Assembly: GCA_024362935.1 (NCBI GenBank)
Contig: JANCRA010000019.1
Coordinates: 8,552,501-8,616,500, forward strand
Reading direction: 5' to 3'
Length of the DNA: 64,000 nucleotides
From: Setophaga petechia
Taxonomy: Eukaryota > Chordata > Aves > Passeriformes > Parulidae
The translations under genes and the position numbers were made by a program. A model generated the notes under the pieces. That model was given only the letters and a program-made list of their open reading frames with translations. It was not told the origin of the DNA and made no database searches. Within the stretch, counting starts at the first letter, position 1, and the number at the start of each line of letters is the position of its first letter. Of the stretch, positions 1 to 14,612 are shown piece by piece.

Positions 1-480
1 CATAAAGCCAATTTTTAAGACTTTTAATTCTTATATCTACAATATTTAGGAAAAATATTGAAAACTTTAAAAAAATATATTTAAATGTAGAGAATTTCTA
101 GATTTATTTTGAAAATTCTGAACTGCTTTTATACAGTGCACAATTAACCTCTTATGGTTGGCATTTATGGCTCCTAAAAAGACCACTTTTATTCTCAAAG
201 TTGAGCAAACAACATCTGCCACAAGAATTGTTGGTTTTTAAGAGAGATTGTTCAGATATGGTCATACGTAGAATACTTGCTTCCCTTGATAACTCCAATT
301 AATCTTTTTAGCTTATTAAATTTTACTCCTGCCAGCACTGTAGAGTCAACAAAACCATAGGCTAGAAAGTGAGGCTCTATTTTGCTAAGAAATGGTAAAC
401 TGAATTCTTAAATAATTTCTCTGCCACCTAAATGAATCCCATTCCAGCACAAAAAAGAGATAAGGGCTGAACTATACAAG

Positions 481-505
481 CAAACAAACAAACAAACAAA
501 CAAAC
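481..505. repeat. (CAAA)6 microsatellite
   Basis: Six uninterrupted CAAA units are read directly from the sequence in intron 3. Confidence 0.95.
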
Positions 506-2674
506 AGTCAAATACCTGTTCATAAACAAATAATACTTCTGTCTCTTCAAAGTATTGCTAAAATAACTTAGTTTTTAAAGTACTGAAAAATGAAAAGCAT
601 TGCTTTATATCACACTGTATCAGTGATATTATATTATTCTGAAAAATAACTACACTTTGCAGTGTTTAATATAACAGATGCTAAATCTTATGTTTGAATG
701 AAAAATATTTTGCATGTAAGTAACTGCCACTGCTAGTTAGGAAGTACAACAAAAAGAAAAAAAACAACATTATGAAAAGATACAAAGAAGTAGTGTCTTC
801 ATCCTTCTACACTGAGGCCTAACATCCTCTGTATCTGTTGCAGTCTGGAGTCTGACAAGCTGTCCTTGCATCCAAAATGTTTTCCTTAATTTTAGAAAAA
901 GATAGCAGATTTGTGCCCGATTAATCTTGTTATGTTTGCAAACAACGTTGGTAGACTGAAGACACTAGAAGTACTTTTGAATTCTATCAATGTGATGCTC
1001 AAATTTTTCAGCTTGAAATTAATTTTTAAATTTTGGGACTAGCAAAAATAAACATGCTTAAAGGGGAAAAAAGAACTCTACAAGGTGTTAAAATTCATTG
1101 GATAATTTTAATTTCCCCAGCTGAACTATAAGTAGTTGTGCCCACATAAAAGCCACGCTTTTCAATTTTCATGCTTTTCAATTTTCTAATTATTTTGCTT
1201 TAATTCTTTTTTCTGACACCTCATTCCATGTTATTTACTAACACTGATATTATGGCAGCATTCTAAGACTGAAATTTTAGAACATGTAGGTTATAATTCT
1301 GAATCATCAGAGCATCCCTTTATTGCAGTTATATGCAATTTCTACCCTTACTCAGTGGTTGTCACTTGTGATAATCTTTAAATTCTGACTGGTCCACTGT
1401 AGCTGGCAACTACTGTGAAAATCTTTACTGACTTTAAAGAAAATGTTCAGTTTTACTGTCAACAATTTAACAAGAGACATCTTTCTGTTACTGCCTCCAG
1501 CAAATCCGGATGCTGTAATTAATATTGTAGAAACTACAACAGGAAATTCTCTCCTTCTCCTGGAAGGAACTTACAGAATCTGCAAAAAAAAGATGAAATC
1601 AGGTAGCCCTGCATCTGAGAATGGTTCTTTAGAGTAGTCTGTGATGTTTTTTAGCATGTCGATTCTGATTCAGGGACAGAAAAAAACCAGCATTTTTTTC
1701 TTTCTTTTGACACTGATGGGATATAAACCAGGGCTATAGTTTCTTATATATTTAGAAATACCAATCTTAATGAGTTATTTGCACACTATCTTGTGGACAT
1801 CTTGTTTTCCTAAACATATTGGTGAAATGCAAAGTGCTCTCCCACACAGAGAAATAAATGAGTTTTTTTAAAGAAGCAGAACAAGTACTGTAAATCTACA
1901 TTCTCTGAATTCAGTTCTTGTAACAATAAAGTTACAGTGTTTTCTCATGGGAGAAATAAATATGTTTCAGTACTTAATGTAATTAAATTAGGGAGATCAT
2001 CAATATAAGAGAATATTTAAAAAAAGTTATGTACAGAACAATATGTACTGATAGAAGGATGAGAGATGATTCAACTATATCCCATTCTAAATGTAAGGAA
2101 AAAATGTTTAAGAAAATGTATAATAACTAAATTAAACCTTGACTTTAACAAAGAATTCAGAAAGTATGATATATGTGTACATTTTAAAGAGAGAATTTTG
2201 TGCAGTTACGCTCCCATTTAAACTAGGAATAGCAGTAAAATACAAGAGGTGGAATTAGAACACAGCTTTCAATTTCTGTGATAACTCCTGGAAACTATTT
2301 AATTTATGTAGCAGATGTTCACTGAAATGAGTGCCGTGCTACTTAGTCTTCTAAAAACTGCTGAATGAAGCAGCTATTCCTAATTGCTATCCCACTGTTA
2401 CCTAATTTGTTCCTCCCAAACTGCAGTGTGTAGGCTGACCTGAACAATCTATCCATGTGTCCTTCTCAGAGGTGTGGATACATGACACATGGCTTTGGGT
2501 TATTTTCCAGTGGAGCTCTGAGATGGCAGGTCTGGCTAGTTAACTCGTGAGCATTTGCAAAGCTTGATCTCATCTGACATGCTTAAGAAGCAAAGCCTCA
2601 CTGAACTGCACATGAATCAAGGAGCTAAGCTATACTTTGGCTCCCAAGGCCTCAGAAAGTCAGGATCAGAAAAC

Positions 2675-2710
2675 ATATGTTATAGTATGCACTGCTATGC
2701 TATAACATAT
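2675..2710. repeat. Inverted repeat, 11-bp arms
   Basis: ATATGTTATAG (2675..2685) and CTATAACATAT (2700..2710) are perfect reverse complements separated by 14 nt. The arms are AT-rich, so chance formation is plausible. No element boundary is associated with it. Confidence 0.8.
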
Positions 2711-5700
2711 CAGGATGATCCCCCAACATAACTCACTTTTAAATGTACACATTGATTTCACTGCTGTATATGGCTTAGCCTTAATGCTACTATAAAGTAT
2801 TCTGCAAAATGAACCCTTGTGTTTTGGACTCCAAGCTGCTGCCACTGGTGCCCATCTCCAGAACTCTGTTTAAAAGCAGCCCTATTTTCACCATCTTTTA
2901 CAAAGATGATTTTTTTTCCCCCAAAGCTGATTTTCCTGCCTCTTTGGAAGATTGTGTTTCACATACATTTCACACATTACAGCACACATGAGATGCCAGA
3001 AGTGAAATCATCATCTGGTTACCACTGAGCTTTGTAGTAAAAGTGAGCAACTATAGGTCATGGTGCACATGAATGGTGGAGGAGCAAGATTCTTCCCACA
3101 TTTCCAGAGGTACCATGTGTGCCTCTGGCACTGTAATGCCTGAAGCAAGGAGGGAGGTGACTGCTCCTAGGGGTGCAATATATACCTCCCTTGAGATGTC
3201 TGAAAAACATTTATGCTGGATTCAGCCAGACCTCAGGGGATGTGGTAGCACACATGCTGGAGGTTATTCTTGCCTCTTTTCTTCTTGTCACTTTTTGAAT
3301 CCATAGTGTTAGTTATAATTTAGCATTAAATGTGCAATTTTAAACAAATTCCTTTCAGATGGATACACTCACAAAACTGAAAATGAAACCAAACCCAGTA
3401 ACAAAACCCAGGTTTCTACCCCAGTGTACAAATTCTCACCAGTATGGTCTTGCCTATTCATTTCTTAATCAAAAGCTATATAAGCAAAAGATGAATTTGA
3501 ACAAATCCTAAATTGATAAAACCTCCCTCACTTTTAATTTGTCGACAAATCTACTTTGGCAACAGAAAATTATATTTTTTGCTTTCAGAGCAGGAGGTAC
3601 TCAGCAAAAGAGTCATTTTAAGACAATGTAATGTGTATGAAGACTACATTTTGTCTACTGAATTTTGAAATTTAATTTATTTCTCTAGACCATTACATGA
3701 TAGGTTAGATATAATTTTCCACTTATTCATACAAAATAACATCTTCAAAGAAATTTATAAAATCTATTAATGCTTTCAGTTTGGAATGAACATTTGGAAA
3801 TTATAATTATAGAACTGTGATAACTAACTTAAAGTTCAAGAAGACATGATTGGCACAGTAAATAATTGGTTTGCTCCTACTTGATCTACATTAATGTAAA
3901 CAATAAATCTTCTCTTAAATAAAGATTGTGTGAATCTTCATTTATCTTTTATGACAAGAGAGCAAAGGTTGTAGCTTAATGAATGGAAAGAAGCAACAAG
4001 GTCAGATTTAAAAGCCTCAAAGGTCAAATTTCTGACATCTCTGAACACTGAAAAAAACCCCTAACACGGTAATTACTATTTTGGTCAAGCCACTGAAGTC
4101 TATTTTGTATTTCAAAAAGAAAGGGAAAAAGCACTATACTTCAGAAACTTGAGAACCAGCACTGGATACATACAGTCTGTAACATTTAACTTCCCTGTAT
4201 TACAGACTCCTTCCATCATAGGAACAAAATACAGGACACACAGCAATGAGAATTCCATTTGAGACATCACATGTCAATTAAGTAGCCAGTGCATATCCAC
4301 ACCTGGAAAGTGTTCAGGGAAAAAAAGCAACAAGCAGTCTCTCCTAGAACTGTGACATTGCCTAACTTTGAATATAAAGTATTTCCAGGGATTCCTATTC
4401 CTGAAGCACCCCAGCTTTGGTGAAATTACAAGTAGTTCTGAATCTCTGCAGACAATGGGAGCATAGGCACTGATAAAAGGTCTAGAAAGCCACATAATTT
4501 TACTTTACATATGCATTGATTTTTGCCCAAATGGAAGACCTCTGTCATCTAACAGGGTTATCCATAGATTCAAAGAGTTGATCAGGGTCATTAATAACAA
4601 TAGTAAACTGATCATCATTCCAATAGGACTTGACAATGGCTTTTTTTCACAGTGGATACTAATGTATTGATGCCTCTGAAGTTCATTACAGCAGTAATAA
4701 ATCATTAGCCTCCAGAAAATGATTTATAAGTTGGTTAAAATGAATTAGAATGGACTGTCAAGCTACTCCACTGAGATGACGAGGCTGGTACTAAAGTTTT
4801 TTTTCAGGTTCTCTAACAAAAATGGTGATGACTCAAAGTAATCATATCACAAAGACAAAAATAAAACAAATCACTGTAATGATTTACTTTAATAGCATGT
4901 TTCAATCTTCATAAAAGGGTGAGTGAATTTTGCTTTGAACTGCTGGATACATTCCTTTTATTCACTGCTGGCAGCAAATTCTTAACCTACAAAGCTCCAG
5001 TACTTACCCCAATGATTATATTTGTGTTTACTTTAACCAAAAGAAAGGTACTGTGTGTGTAACTATGGTTACTTTGCATGGGTGCCTGTGTAATAACAGT
5101 TTATTATAATATATAAGTAGCTTGTCAGGCATGCAGCTCTAAGCTATAAGACTAGCAATGATAACATCACAGGAACTATTTGGGCCACAACTTGATACTT
5201 ACAATGTTTATGTTATGCAAATCTTTTACAATATCACATACACTACTTCTAGTTACTACTTAAGTAGCTTAACTTTAGCTCAGACCTATCAATATGCAAC
5301 TCCAAATTTTTTACTTTGACACATGTTTTTAATTAATACCCATTGAACACTGAACAATTTATTCAGCAAACCCCACATAAAGTCCAACAGTCAGTCTCAC
5401 AGGTTCCCCTGCAACATTCCTGCAGCCATGCTAAAGGCTCCCTGTATTAAACAGGGTATGTGACAGTCCCCTCCTTGGCTACCACCCACTGCCTCATTCC
5501 CAAGGGCTGTGCAGGCCTGGCACCTCGTGTTCTTTCTCATTGCTGCCTGCTGTGAGCATTGCACGGCCACACAGCGTGGGAGGTGTGTGGGAAGACCCAC
5601 TACTACACAGGACAGGGCAGGATCACAGTCCTGTCATTTGGAGAGGCAAAGGCATTGCTCTCTTTCCCTCTGGGACCATGCCCAAGATGACAAGGATGGG

Positions 5701-8700
5701 TTGGGAGAGACACAGCTGGTCATGCTGCTCCTTTGACCCAGGTGCTGGTGAGCAAAGACGGCACTTGGACAGACACAAATGCCACCATGGCTCTGAGTTT
5801 CCATGAAAACCTATTTCCACTTTGTTTTCTTCTTCTTGCACCGTATTGTGCCAAAGTGTCAGAAATGAGCCCCACGTGATTTGTCTTTACCCATTTGAAC
5901 AGTCCTTGCTTGAGCAAGTAGCTCTTACACAAGGAGCCCTTCCAGAATAAATACATTAAAGGCTTGTCTGAAATGCCAAGAATCAAATAAAATAACGTGT
6001 TCTGGAAATACATGATAAGAATTATAAGCAACCCTACAGAAGACAACACAATACCATGTTATCCTCTCTCTGTAATTCAATTATAAGGGTGCATTGCATA
6101 AGGGCCATGAAACATTTAGGACCAGATATTCAAAAGGCCAAGTCTGTATGTTTACCAGCTCAATTTTGTGTTTGCAGTCTGAAATAGTTGTGCTTCTATC
6201 TAACTAAACTGGCTCTCTTAAGGTATCATTAGGGGTAGAAGTACTTTGAAAATAAGAATGCCAACAAAGAAAATAACAAGGTGATCTGAATATCTTTCAA
6301 TAGTATAGTTAACAGCACCAATGTTATAAGATAATTTCTCTTCCTGTATTTACAGTGGAATTTCTACAGGCCAATTCTCCTTTCTCTAATTTGTAAGAAA
6401 TCTCCCACAGGAGGATGACAGGTTCCTCTGAATGCAGAAAGAGAGGGGCGGGCATGTAGTCAAACTTAGAGAAGGTTGGGGGATTTTTTAATTGCAAATT
6501 AAAAATGCCATTTAGCACAAAATGGAGCTCTCAGACCAGCCAACAGGGATGGGTAGAATTAAAACATTCCACTAACAATTTCATCCCAAGTAAGCACTTG
6601 GTGAAAACCAGAAAAATATAACCTTAAAATATGATCATTTTACTCTTAGTTAACATTTCACTGATGTATTTTAAAAAGCTTTTCCTCCATAGAGGCAAAT
6701 GGTAAAATAAGGATGCCAAAAGTATAAATGAACACTTGCACATGCTAACAAAGAAATCACCAACTAAATAACCAGCACAGAAGTCTTCAAAAAGTAATGA
6801 AAATATCCTTAAAATCTTCTAAAACTGAGAGTATCCCTATTAGAAATGTCAGTAGAAAATGTTTATCTGGTTCTAGTTGGATTCAGTTGATGTGTATGTT
6901 TTGGAACAAACCCCAGGTCTTTTACATGGTTATAAAATTACATCTCACAAAGACTCCTTGAAGTATCCCGAGTCAAGGCAGTACTTTAATACTTGATAAG
7001 CATAAATTGGCATAGAACAGAACAACTACTAGTGGCCAACACAAGCACTTAATGAGACTTTTCACCCATTCAAGACATGGCACATAACTTCCTGGCCAGG
7101 TTTCCTTTAGAAAGATTAAAGTAGTAAAAATCACACCAGTCTCTATCTGGCAGGAACACTAGCCAAAATTTGCCTAAGTCTGTGCTGCTGCTGCTACATC
7201 CAGATACAATTCTACCAAACCAAACTTTCCTCTTGGCACTCTGCTTATGTCCAGTCTTTGCAAATGAGTCTGTGGCTGTTCTCAATTCCTGCTACTGGAC
7301 TGCTCCTCCAGCTAGGAGTGGATGGTTTAGTGAGCTTATAAAAATATACAGGGACTGAAGAACAGGTACAGTTCTCACCATGTGAGTTATAAAATCTTCA
7401 CAAAAGCATCTTTATTCATGTCAGAAAAAATCCCAGTGGCAAAATAGACAACAATCTGCCTCACTGCACAAGTGCCTTCCAAAAACCAAGACAATAAATA
7501 AATTATTCTCATGCCAATGTAAAAGTTCTGCAATGGACTGAAGTTGAAAACTCTTCAGTCAAAATAAAAGGAAGCAAAGACATTAAATGCCTTTCCATCC
7601 TCATCCATGTAAAACTTGTGTCATCACGATAAAGCTAGATCAAAGAAGGACAACATCCAAGGTATGCTACTTATTGCAATTTTTTTGGGTCCACTGAAAT
7701 GCTACCATCAGGATAAAATCTAAAATTATGGACTCTAGAACTATTGAAATGCAAATGATTTCCTGAAAGTATTGTTTACTTCCTCCAGCAAACATATGTA
7801 TGAAGAGCTAAGTGAAAAGATGCCACAAGACATCATCTCCTGGCATAAGGAAGGAGTCTGAGCATTACAGGACAGATTTTGGACAGCCCTCCAGCTGCTC
7901 AGGGTGCTCCCCTGAAGGCCACCACTACACTTCTCCTTCATGAAGCAGTTTGAAGGATCTTCACTTTTCCCATGCATTTTTTAACCACCATGTACTCCTT
8001 ACAGTTGCCACCACAGACCTGTAGCCCCACTTCTTGAACCATGCCAGCAACCAGGAGGATTCTGTTTATGCTGTCCTAAGCCAGCACACCTCTTGAGGAG
8101 GATTCTCTGGATATCACATTCAGCCTAAGGAAAGGAGGGAAGGCCCGTGAGCAGAAGTGACATACATCAGGACACAACATTGCACAGAGACACAGCATAA
8201 ATTCTTGCTTGCTTTTATAGACCATTCTCTCCACAGGGGAAAATTTTGGTCCTTTAGACTCTGTCTATCTAATACAGACACTTACCACCATCTCCTCCAA
8301 GTGGAATGTGCACCTGCAATTGTTGGGTGATAAAAGACATTTATCTCAATCTGCTCTGGAAAAACTGACAATGAATGAAGATGAGAAATCCTCGATTAAG
8401 ACCTGGGAAGCAGAGACTGACACAAATTTATGAGTTTTTTTATAATATCTGTATTGTTTGGTGGTTTGGTTTTTTTTCCTGTACTCAGATACAATAAATG
8501 TAATCCTTCAACTCAAATTCTGCATTCAGGAAGAATACAGAAGCAGAATAGCTTCTGCTTTCTCTAACAAAACAAACAGGTATAAGATTAAAGAAATGCA
8601 TTAACTTCACAATGAGAAGGGTAAAGATAATTTATTTGTACAAGGGATCCATAATACAGGATTTTTCAGTACAAAAGACTTTTTACATACAACATTTTGA

Positions 8701-9139
8701 ATTCCATGATTCTATTTTACTGCACCCTCCAAACCCCATGTGCTGGTAATGCAGATAGAAATCTTTTCCCCCATTTCAGACAGAGAAATAGAGGTACAGA
8801 CAGAAATTTCTCAAGCAAAAGTAAAAACCAAGATAAGAGCACTTCTATGCATAACAAAGGTTTAACTCTAAGTCCATGAGAAGTATTGCAAGCCTTTCCA
8901 AATATTTTTATGGGATTTGAATCATGACCCAGAAGACATAAGAGTAGCTTTCTCTGTCAGTCATTAAGTCCTCAATCTGATCTCTTCTTCCTTCATTCAC
9001 TTTAACCTGTCTGTAGTTTGGACTGTGATCCTGTCAGAGGAACTATGTGAAATGCAGAGAATGATGCCTCAGGTTTTAGCATTAATAATTTTCACATTCT
9101 GTACTGCTTTAGTGTGTAGTTCTGAGCTTCATATTAAGG

Positions 9140-9510
9140 GATAGTAACCTCTCTGCAGAGAGTTGGTAGACAAAACAATTCCTTCTCTAGCTGGGGACCA
9201 AGGACAACTGATCCAAATCTCAGGCCCAAGAGCATAAGCAAAGGTAGAATGAAGAGAGAAAATCAAGAAGGATGGGACTTCATAACCTAAAGTTTAATAA
9301 CTTAAATTGGACAATTAATTCCAATATGCTAATGGACCAGAACTTATAAAAGTGTGACTGGTCATCCATTTTGTGACCGTTTCAGGTTCATCTTGGGTGT
9401 AGCCCTGGCTGGGCTCTTGTACTGCCCAAGGTGTATCCATTAAAGCTTTCTAATAATTACCTACTTGTTTCTTTAGCTCCATCTAGCCTCACTTCTAGGT
9501 CAGCCTTCAC
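9140..9510 (+). mobile_element. Probable solo LTR of an endogenous retrovirus
   Basis: The block has LTR anatomy in plus orientation. Seen: a TATA box TATAAAAG at 9345..9352. An R-like segment (starting tgtgactggtcatcc) has a GC-richer core (gtagccctggctgggctctt). A polyadenylation-like ATTAAA follows at 9439..9444, about 95 bp downstream of the TATA box. No gag, pol or env sequence flanks it, so a solo LTR is the simplest reading. Edges and target-site duplications could not be fixed by eye. The alternative is a chance TATA/polyA pair in unique DNA. Confidence 0.5.
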
Positions 9511-12094
9511 AAGGCATCAAGAAATGCAATGGAAGCATGAGAACTTCTCTGAAAGATCCTTCAGCAGCTCACCAGAGACATCATGTCTCTATTCTGTACT
9601 TGGTGCAGTAGACACTAAAGCTAAAGATGGAGACAAACACCGGTTCTGAAAAGATCTTAACATGATTTTTCAGCTAAAGGTAGCTTTCCAAATGCATATG
9701 CTTGAAAACCTGAAGGTTCAGGGCTGGGAAATCAGGCATGAAAGACCTCATTCCTTCTTTCATATTAACACTTCATTATTTTTTCTATCTTTAACTGTAA
9801 CTGACAGATTTTTACTTGATCTTCTATACTAACACCCAAGGAGTCATCTCTCCTTTCAGATATGTACACACATTATCATCGACTGTAATGTCTGTATTAA
9901 GGCAGAATTTAAATCAGTCATTAAACTTGTAAATTTATATTTGACTGTGATACTCTCCTACTCTGCATGTACATGAATAAGTACTGATGAAAACCCTGAT
10001 TTTCATTTCCTAGAAGCTGGATGTCCATTGAACTACCCAAAATGCCACATTTAACCGTTAGAGCAACTAAAAAAATTTATGAAGACAAATTGCTACTCTG
10101 TGCACTCAACATATACAGACTGATACTAAGCTGAAAAATGAAAATACAGTCCTATTGTAAAAGGAAATGAAATATCTCCCAAGGTAAATGGACATTATAC
10201 CACACACAACTACTTTCTGTGTTTTGGAAAAGCTCCTTTTCAAAACCTGACATGGGCAGTTCCTTTGCCTTTCCCCCCACCCACTGCTGCTGGCCATTAT
10301 GTCAGTTTTGGACACATACTCTCAACCAAGCTTGAGATTTTGTTTTGTCTCCTTCTGAGGGCTAAACAGGCTGGTATTTTTAGCCAATATTATCAAGGAC
10401 TTGGCATAAATCTAAACAGCAATTGTAGAGATGATAGGAGAAAGTTATCTTTGACTAAAACCGGAGGCATTAAGACCTGAATCAGCATATATGTTTTCAA
10501 GAATTGCACTGAATAGAAATTTCTAATGATTCTTTGTTTACTAGTGAGAACAGTAAGAATGTATTAGCTGCCTATCTGGCCACTGCCCAGAATTTGCCAA
10601 TGTTTTCTGGTTGGTAATGCAGCACAGCAGCATTTCTTGGCATGTCTGTGTAAAGTGAGAAGAATATCACAAGGTAGTTTTCTTGGCTATGACACTCCCA
10701 ACAGACTGCAGCATGTGTCAACAGAAAAACCAGAGTGACATGCCTTCCACTTTAAGCGACAGATACATTACATGCCAGAAACCAGCAAAAAATATCCCTT
10801 TTAATGTAGCCACTAAAAAGATATCTAAAATTTGATCTATGAAACTGTTCTACCAAATAAACCATGTTCACTCATGATGTGTTTGACTGTATTTAGATTA
10901 CTTATTATATAAAGATCATTATCCTTGATATAAAACTGTCACATATTAAAAAAGACCCTATATGAAGATAAAGGTTCCCCAGAGAGCATCTCAAACTCAC
11001 ACCGTATTCCAGAGCTCTGTATCTCATATTTGGGGCTTTTGAGTTAACCAGAAACCATACAAAAGTACATGTAACCAGACAGCTCGTTATTGATTTTGTT
11101 TCTGAGGAGACTTATGTACATTATTTATTCAGGGAGCTGTAAGAAATAGAGTGCTCTTATGCAACATGCTTCACATTTGATGGATTCACATAAATGTATG
11201 CAGTGGTTATGTCAGTGCATTTGGGCAAATCACACCCTGATTTCATTATATTCATGCAAAAAAAATGCATTAGGCATGTTGCTCTGATATAACAAATTCT
11301 TTTGGAAGAGGGCCACAGTCAAAGCACGGCAACAGTTTTGTGGTTACAGCTATATTCACACACAAATATATACTTTGAGTCCTATTTTGGTGCTGTTTAT
11401 GTCTGGGCATTTCATAAAATAATCCTTCTCTACTCCCTTTAACTTTGCTCACTGTTTTACTGCAACAGTGGTTAGTTCCTTGTTCAATAATTCTTGCTGA
11501 TATGCAACATCAGACAGGATTTACTCTATGTTCTCCAGCTGGCACAACTGTACATTTTTATAAATTACACAAATATAATTCTTTATATAATGTAGCTGTG
11601 AGCAAGAACTGCAGACCTGGAACTCTACCTTTTTCCACAAAGCATGAATAATGATTACTTCTTAGGTGGGTGTGAGCACATTCCTGTTTTATTAGATCAG
11701 TCTCACAAAAGAAGGACTGCACTGTGAATGCCAAGATTATTTTTTACCATACTCTCAAAACCTGGAAAAAGCAGTGGCTATCTGAGGCTACTAATTTATC
11801 ACATTTTACCTTTATCACTCCCAATTTCTTTTCTTTTTTTTCCTAAGTCAATATATGCAATGTGTCCTAACTAAAATGTCGGGAATCTTACTGACAGGAA
11901 CAAATTTATAACCTCTACTTGCCCACCTGAGTTAAAAGACTCAAATATGTCCCTGCAGCTGGGCTGGAGAAAAGAGGTCACCAATTCTAATTTTGTAATA
12001 CTTGCCAGTCATTTGAGATGTTCAGTAGGACTGCAATTCCTTTCCCAATCTGCTATGAATTTCATGTGTTAATACAATTTTGAGACTTTCATAC

Positions 12095-12107
12095 AAAAAA
12101 AAAAAAA
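12095..12107. repeat. Poly-A tract (A13)
   Basis: Uninterrupted A13 in otherwise ordinary AT-rich intron. No retroposed body was recognised 5' of it on the plus strand. Confidence 0.9.
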
Positions 12108-14597
12108 TCCATAAATTAAATCCTCCAGAGGGTACTGAGGAGTGGAACAGAACACGGTAAGTAATATTGCTACTAAATCACTGGAATCACAAGTGGAAAA
12201 GAAACAAACATCTGTTCTTCTATACATATGAATGGAAACAATGGAACATAGTAAATGAGCATGAAAATATCTCCTTGAGAAGTAGTATTAATCCACCAGC
12301 TTCAACTGAATAATCTCCTTATAACACCTTAATACTAATAAGAAAATAAATTATCTGTTTAAATGGAACATTTAGTCTGCATTCAATACAACCTTTTCAT
12401 GTTGACACTAGTAAGTTAATAAACAAGTGGGTATTAAATTAGAATACAGGAATAAAATATACACTGCTTGAATCATCTGAGAGGAAAATACTTGTTTTCA
12501 GTCATCATTTTAAATTGTTATAAACCTATTAGACAGTAAGATCACAGTAAATACACAACTTCAATATGCTCTAATTCTTTGCAATTTATGAGATTTAAGC
12601 AAATATCAGTGAGAGTTTTAATTTGGATCTCCCAACAGCTAGACAGGATTATTGTGAGTGTAATAGTTTTATGTTCAAGTGGGATTCTGCTGTATTAAAC
12701 CCTTTGTTAAACAAATCAGTCAAGCTCTCTCTCTGGAATTTTAATTTGCACCTTTGTAGATGACCAGAGTTTCACTTTTAATGTTTGATTATTAGCACAT
12801 ACTTTAAAGAGGCAAGATCTTACTGCTTAATATCAGTTTCCTTTCATTTTCACTTGAGTGAAATTATATTTTAGTCCAAAAAAGGTTATCACTGTCTGTA
12901 GTTATGTATCTCCCAGGGCATTTAATTTGTAGTAAAAAATGCTCTGTAAAAAATGTTGCCATGTTGTCAACATAACTAAAATCTGTTTTTTGTTAGGCTA
13001 CCAACGTTTGCTATCATGTTAACTGCATAGTTCCATCCTTTCCCAAGAGCAGTCGATAGCAGTATTCTCAGCAGCATCACCAGAATCCATATGGAGACAG
13101 AAATACAGGTCGAAAATTTCCATGACAAGGCAGCTCGCTGCAAAATCTACAACTTTTTCGGTGCTGTCTCACACTGATTCTTTCCTGACAGGTAGGTAAG
13201 ACATAAATGAGTCATCTCATCCTGATTCTTAGATTTGCTTTCTTACTCTAGCCTCAGTCCAGAATTAAAGATACACTTCCATGACAAGAAGACCTTCTCC
13301 ACAGCCCTGGCTTCCCAGATATTCCTCTCAGCTGCCACCTGGACTCACCATGCAATCTGCACTCACACAACCAACGGTTTGGGTTAGCAGAGCAGTCAAC
13401 AGCAAGTCCACGTTGCACCAAGGACTCACAGAGAGCTCAGGAGGTTCTCAACAGGCCACAGTCTACTGGTTCACCATGCAGGAGCAGGGTTATGGTCTCT
13501 TCTCACTCAGGTGTTCAACACAACCATTTTCAACAGTAAAATAAGTCTGAAGCCTTTTGAAAGACCTTTATTAAATTGTGTAAGAGGAATTATGACATTG
13601 TCTTGAGACTCACAAGAAAGACTAAACTATTAACTGATAATAACTAATCATTTGGGCATTCTTGTGGGGTACAAACACAAAAGGTTAAGCTCTTTGTCTA
13701 AATAGTGCTGTGTAGAAGCCCAAGATTTGGTCTTATATACCCAGTCAGATTTCTGGGTATTTTAGAATGGGCAGGTCTCACTCTCTTTTGATCTCCCTTG
13801 TCTCATGTCCTGCCCATGCAGACTTGATTCTCAGAAAATATTAACAGTAAAAGATTAAATGCAACTGATACTTTCCCCTGCCTCAACTCTGGTTTCAATG
13901 CTCCGGCATTTTCCAACAAAACCCTTTTCTGCCAAAAATGCTCATCCAACTCTGACTGCTGTTGAATGCCCAGAGAGTCTCAGGGGAAAGTGAAGCATAT
14001 CCGCACTTTTGTTGGATGGAAGCCTTTGGTGAGCACATTTTTAGCACAGAAATAAGTAGTGAATGCTAGATAGGAATGTGCAACCACTGCTGACCTTCTC
14101 TGAGACATGACTACCATACCGTCTGGGAAGAGAGAAGAAAACTTACTTCACTCCTGATGAATCCATGAGATCAGTTCCAAACCTCTCCTTTTTGTCACTG
14201 CATATTGGCCAACTGTCTCAAACTTTCCCTCAAAGGTAAAATTGAAGTTTAAGTCCTAGCTAATATAATTCTTAATTAGAAATGAGTAATGACATACCTT
14301 ATATAAGATTCTATTCCCAACTTCAAAAGGAGCTACCTAGGTTTCTTTGGTGTCTTTACTTTGAAGAGAATGTCTTTTATTACTTATTTTAGTACAACAC
14401 ATTAAAATCAAATATCTCCTGTAGCAAAACGATTCAAGTCTCTGGAACTCAAATAATTTTCTAATAAAAAATGCATGAGACAAATAAATGCACTTTATGT
14501 TCCACAAGAAAAGGCAGTTTCAACAGGCTAATGCTCAGAGAAAATTCATTTTATCAACCAGCCATTTCATTCTTTGGTGCTGTTACAAGCTCCCCGC

Positions 14598-14612
14598 GGT
14601 TGCTAAGCAACC
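14598..14612. promoter_or_regulatory. Candidate RFX X-box palindrome
   Basis: GGTTGCTAAGCAACC is a perfect 15-bp palindrome around a central A. Family knowledge: RFX factors bind X-boxes of the form GTNRCC-N(0-3)-RGYAAC. The arms GTTGCT and AGCAAC fit closely, with one position off consensus on each side. It is preceded by a CCGCGG site, rare in this AT-rich, CpG-poor intron. Function is inferred from the motif only. Confidence 0.4.
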
